Source: an uncultured Clostridia bacterium (GTDB lineage Bacteria > Bacillota > Clostridia > Christensenellales > Aristaeellaceae). Taken from it: 15,044 nt of DNA. The notes beneath the pieces are model-generated. The model saw only the letters and a program-made list of their open reading frames with translations. It was not told where the DNA came from and did not search any database. Shown piece by piece: positions 14,032 to 15,044 of this stretch. A program made the translations under genes and the position numbers. Positions within the stretch are counted from its first letter, which is position 1; each line of letters starts with the position of its first letter. The stretch is taken from positions 1 to 15,044 of the forward strand of contig CAKUAV010000073.1 in NCBI GenBank assembly GCA_934636425.1. Reading direction: 5' to 3'.

Positions 14032-14883
14032 ATGTTTAAGGTCGGCATCATCGGTTCGGAAAATTCGCACGCCGCGGCGTTTTCGGAGATATTTAATCTC
14101 TCCGGAACGTATGACGACGTGCGCGTGACGGCGATCTGGGGCGAGGATATGGAAGCCAGCCGGAAGATCGCCGAAAAATGCCATGTCGAGATCGTAAAGC
14201 CCATGGACATGCTCCATCAGGTAGACGCGGTGATGGTCACCAGCCGCAACGGCGCGCTGCACTGGGGCTATGTCCGTCCGTTCATAGAGGCGGGCAAGCC
14301 GGCGTTTGTCGACAAGCCGCTGGCCAACGACTATGCCGAGGCGAAATCGATCATCGATCTGGCGGCGGAGAAGCGCGTGCCGCTGGTGGGCGGCTCCTCG
14401 CTCAAGCTGATTGCGGACACTCTGGCGCTGAAGGAAGCGGCGGACGAAGCCAGGGCGAAGGGCGAGCTGCTGGGCGGCAACGTCTATGCGCCGGTGAGTC
14501 TGGACAATCCCTACGGCGGCTTCTACTTCTATTCCTCCCACCTGATCGAGATTGCGCTGACGATATTCGGCTACGATCCGGTGGCGGTGAACGCCGTCAG
14601 GACGCAGGCGGGCGTCGCCGTGCTGCTGGAGTACGCCAGCTATGCGGTCACGCTGAACTACACCGAGAGCGCCTACAACTACGGCGGCGTCGTGCTGACA
14701 AAGGGCGGCGCGATCGGCCGCGAGATCAACATGGGCGACGCGTACGCCCGCGAGGCGGCGTCGTTCGTCAATATGCTGCGCACGGGCGAAAGCGATATTC
14801 CCGCGCGTCATCTGGCGCTGCCCGTGCGCGTGCTCAACGCCATAGAGGCCTCCTACACCGCGCACGACCGCAAACTTATCTAG
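14032..14883 (+). CDS. Gfo/Idh/MocA-like oxidoreductase (283 aa, short form)
   Basis: A short member of the family, 283 residues against the usual 330-390. The N-terminal cofactor domain begins KVGIIGSENSHAAAFSEIF (3-21), with a xSH loop instead of GxGxxG, and has VDKPLA (93-98, Lys95). In the C-terminal part YGGFYFYSSHLIEIA (161-175) keeps a His (170), but Phe166 stands at the classical Asp position. The C-terminal sheet domain is reduced. It may be a true dehydrogenase with a small substrate or a partner of the 364-aa enzyme, whose gene is 15 nt upstream. The ribosome binding site GAGGAGGG overlaps the stop codon of that gene, so the two are probably co-translated. The terminator at 14998 ends the unit. 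Confidence 0.86.
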   Translation: MFKVGIIGSENSHAAAFSEIFNLSGTYDDVRVTAIWGEDMEASRKIAEKCHVEIVKPMDMLHQVDAVMVTSRNGALHWGYVRPFIEAGKPAFVDKPLANDYAEAKSIIDLAAEKRVPLVGGSSLKLIADTLALKEAADEARAKGELLGGNVYAPVSLDNPYGGFYFYSSHLIEIALTIFGYDPVAVNAVRTQAGVAVLLEYASYAVTLNYTESAYNYGGVVLTKGGAIGREINMGDAYAREAASFVNMLRTGESDIPARHLALPVRVLNAIEASYTAHDRKLI

Positions 14884-14891
14884 GGGACGCA

Positions 14892-14986
14892 GTGCGGCTT
14901 CCACTTGCTGCCGCGACCGCAGTGCGGTTTCCTCTCCGCTTCGCGCACGCAACCCGGCGGCTGTGCCGCTTCCACTTGCTGCCGCG
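14892..14986 (+). repeat. 24-bp direct repeat, 71 bp apart, in the 3' tail
   Basis: GTGCSGCTTCCACTTGCTGC followed by CGCG at 14892-14915 and 14963-14986, differing at one base. A third partial copy (GCAGTGCGGTTTCC) starts at 14919. GTGCCGCTTCCAC also occurs once at the start of array D (9060-9072). Confidence 0.8.
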
Positions 14987-14997
14987 CAATGATACAC

Positions 14998-15035
14998 GAC
15001 CTGCCTGACCATAGGTCAGAGTCAGGCAGGTCTCC
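14998..15035 (+). terminator. Terminator-like 12-bp hairpin after the oxidoreductase pair
   Basis: Perfect stem GACCTGCCTGAC (14998-15009) and GTCAGGCAGGTC (15021-15032) around loop CATAGGTCAGA. It differs from the terminator at 8763 by three compensatory pairs. The T-run is weak (TC then TCC), so termination may rely mostly on the stem. Confidence 0.7.
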
Positions 15036-15044
15036 GATTGTGCG

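Noticed and set aside
12700..15012. Long minus-strand open frame opposite the last two oxidoreductases (and one at 6485-8689 opposite SpoIID)
   Set aside because: Antisense to genes with clear family motifs; high GC removes stop codons on the opposite strand. The translations are Arg/Ala/His-rich with no recognisable domain.

Overview
The window looks like a piece of a GC-rich, gut-type member of the Bacillota (Clostridia). The signs are strong AGGAGG-type ribosome binding sites, sigma-A-like promoters (TTGATA-17-TATGAT, TTGAAT-17-TATAAT), a SpoIID/LytB protein, and a sugar-catabolism gene set with an AraC-type regulator. Placing it in a particular order such as Christensenellales is only a guess. 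No plasmid, phage or transposase gene is visible.

There are nine protein-coding genes. On the minus strand, reading right to left: an AraC-family regulator (5358-6155), a Gfo/Idh/MocA oxidoreductase (4098-5240), a TIM-barrel sugar isomerase/epimerase (2354-3133), and the N-terminal part of an exported HtrA-type serine protease cut by the left edge (1-679). On the plus strand: an exported SpoIID/LytB protein with an SH3 domain (6953-8659); a NagB-like sugar-phosphate deaminase overlapping a second Gfo/Idh/MocA oxidoreductase by ATGA (10605-11381, 11378-12343); and a pair of further Gfo/Idh/MocA oxidoreductases 15 nt apart (12922-14016, 14032-14883). Four divergent oxidoreductases, an isomerase, a NagB-like enzyme and an AraC regulator in one place suggest a pathway that oxidises, isomerises and breaks down an unusual sugar, amino sugar or cyclitol. 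No transporter, kinase or glycoside hydrolase lies in the window, so the substrate is unknown.

The most unusual trait is the non-coding DNA. About 6.2 kb of 15 kb (roughly 41 percent) is intergenic. Five gaps are each filled by their own unrelated direct-repeat family: A (about 121 bp unit, 831-2349), B (about 92 bp unit in a 449-bp higher-order block, 3270-4048), C (93 bp, 6330-6813), D (87-bp and larger units, 8885-10260) and E (118 bp, 12366-12880). The arrays carry small hairpins, some with compensatory changes. Their period is often not a multiple of three, so the many open frames across them are not genes.

Two plus-strand transcription units (the SpoIID gene and the last oxidoreductase pair) end in related 3' tails. 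Each has a shared 15-base sequence, a hairpin, then a 12-bp terminator-like stem whose two copies differ by three compensatory base-pair changes around a nearly conserved loop. This is the best evidence here for a recurring, structurally conserved RNA element.
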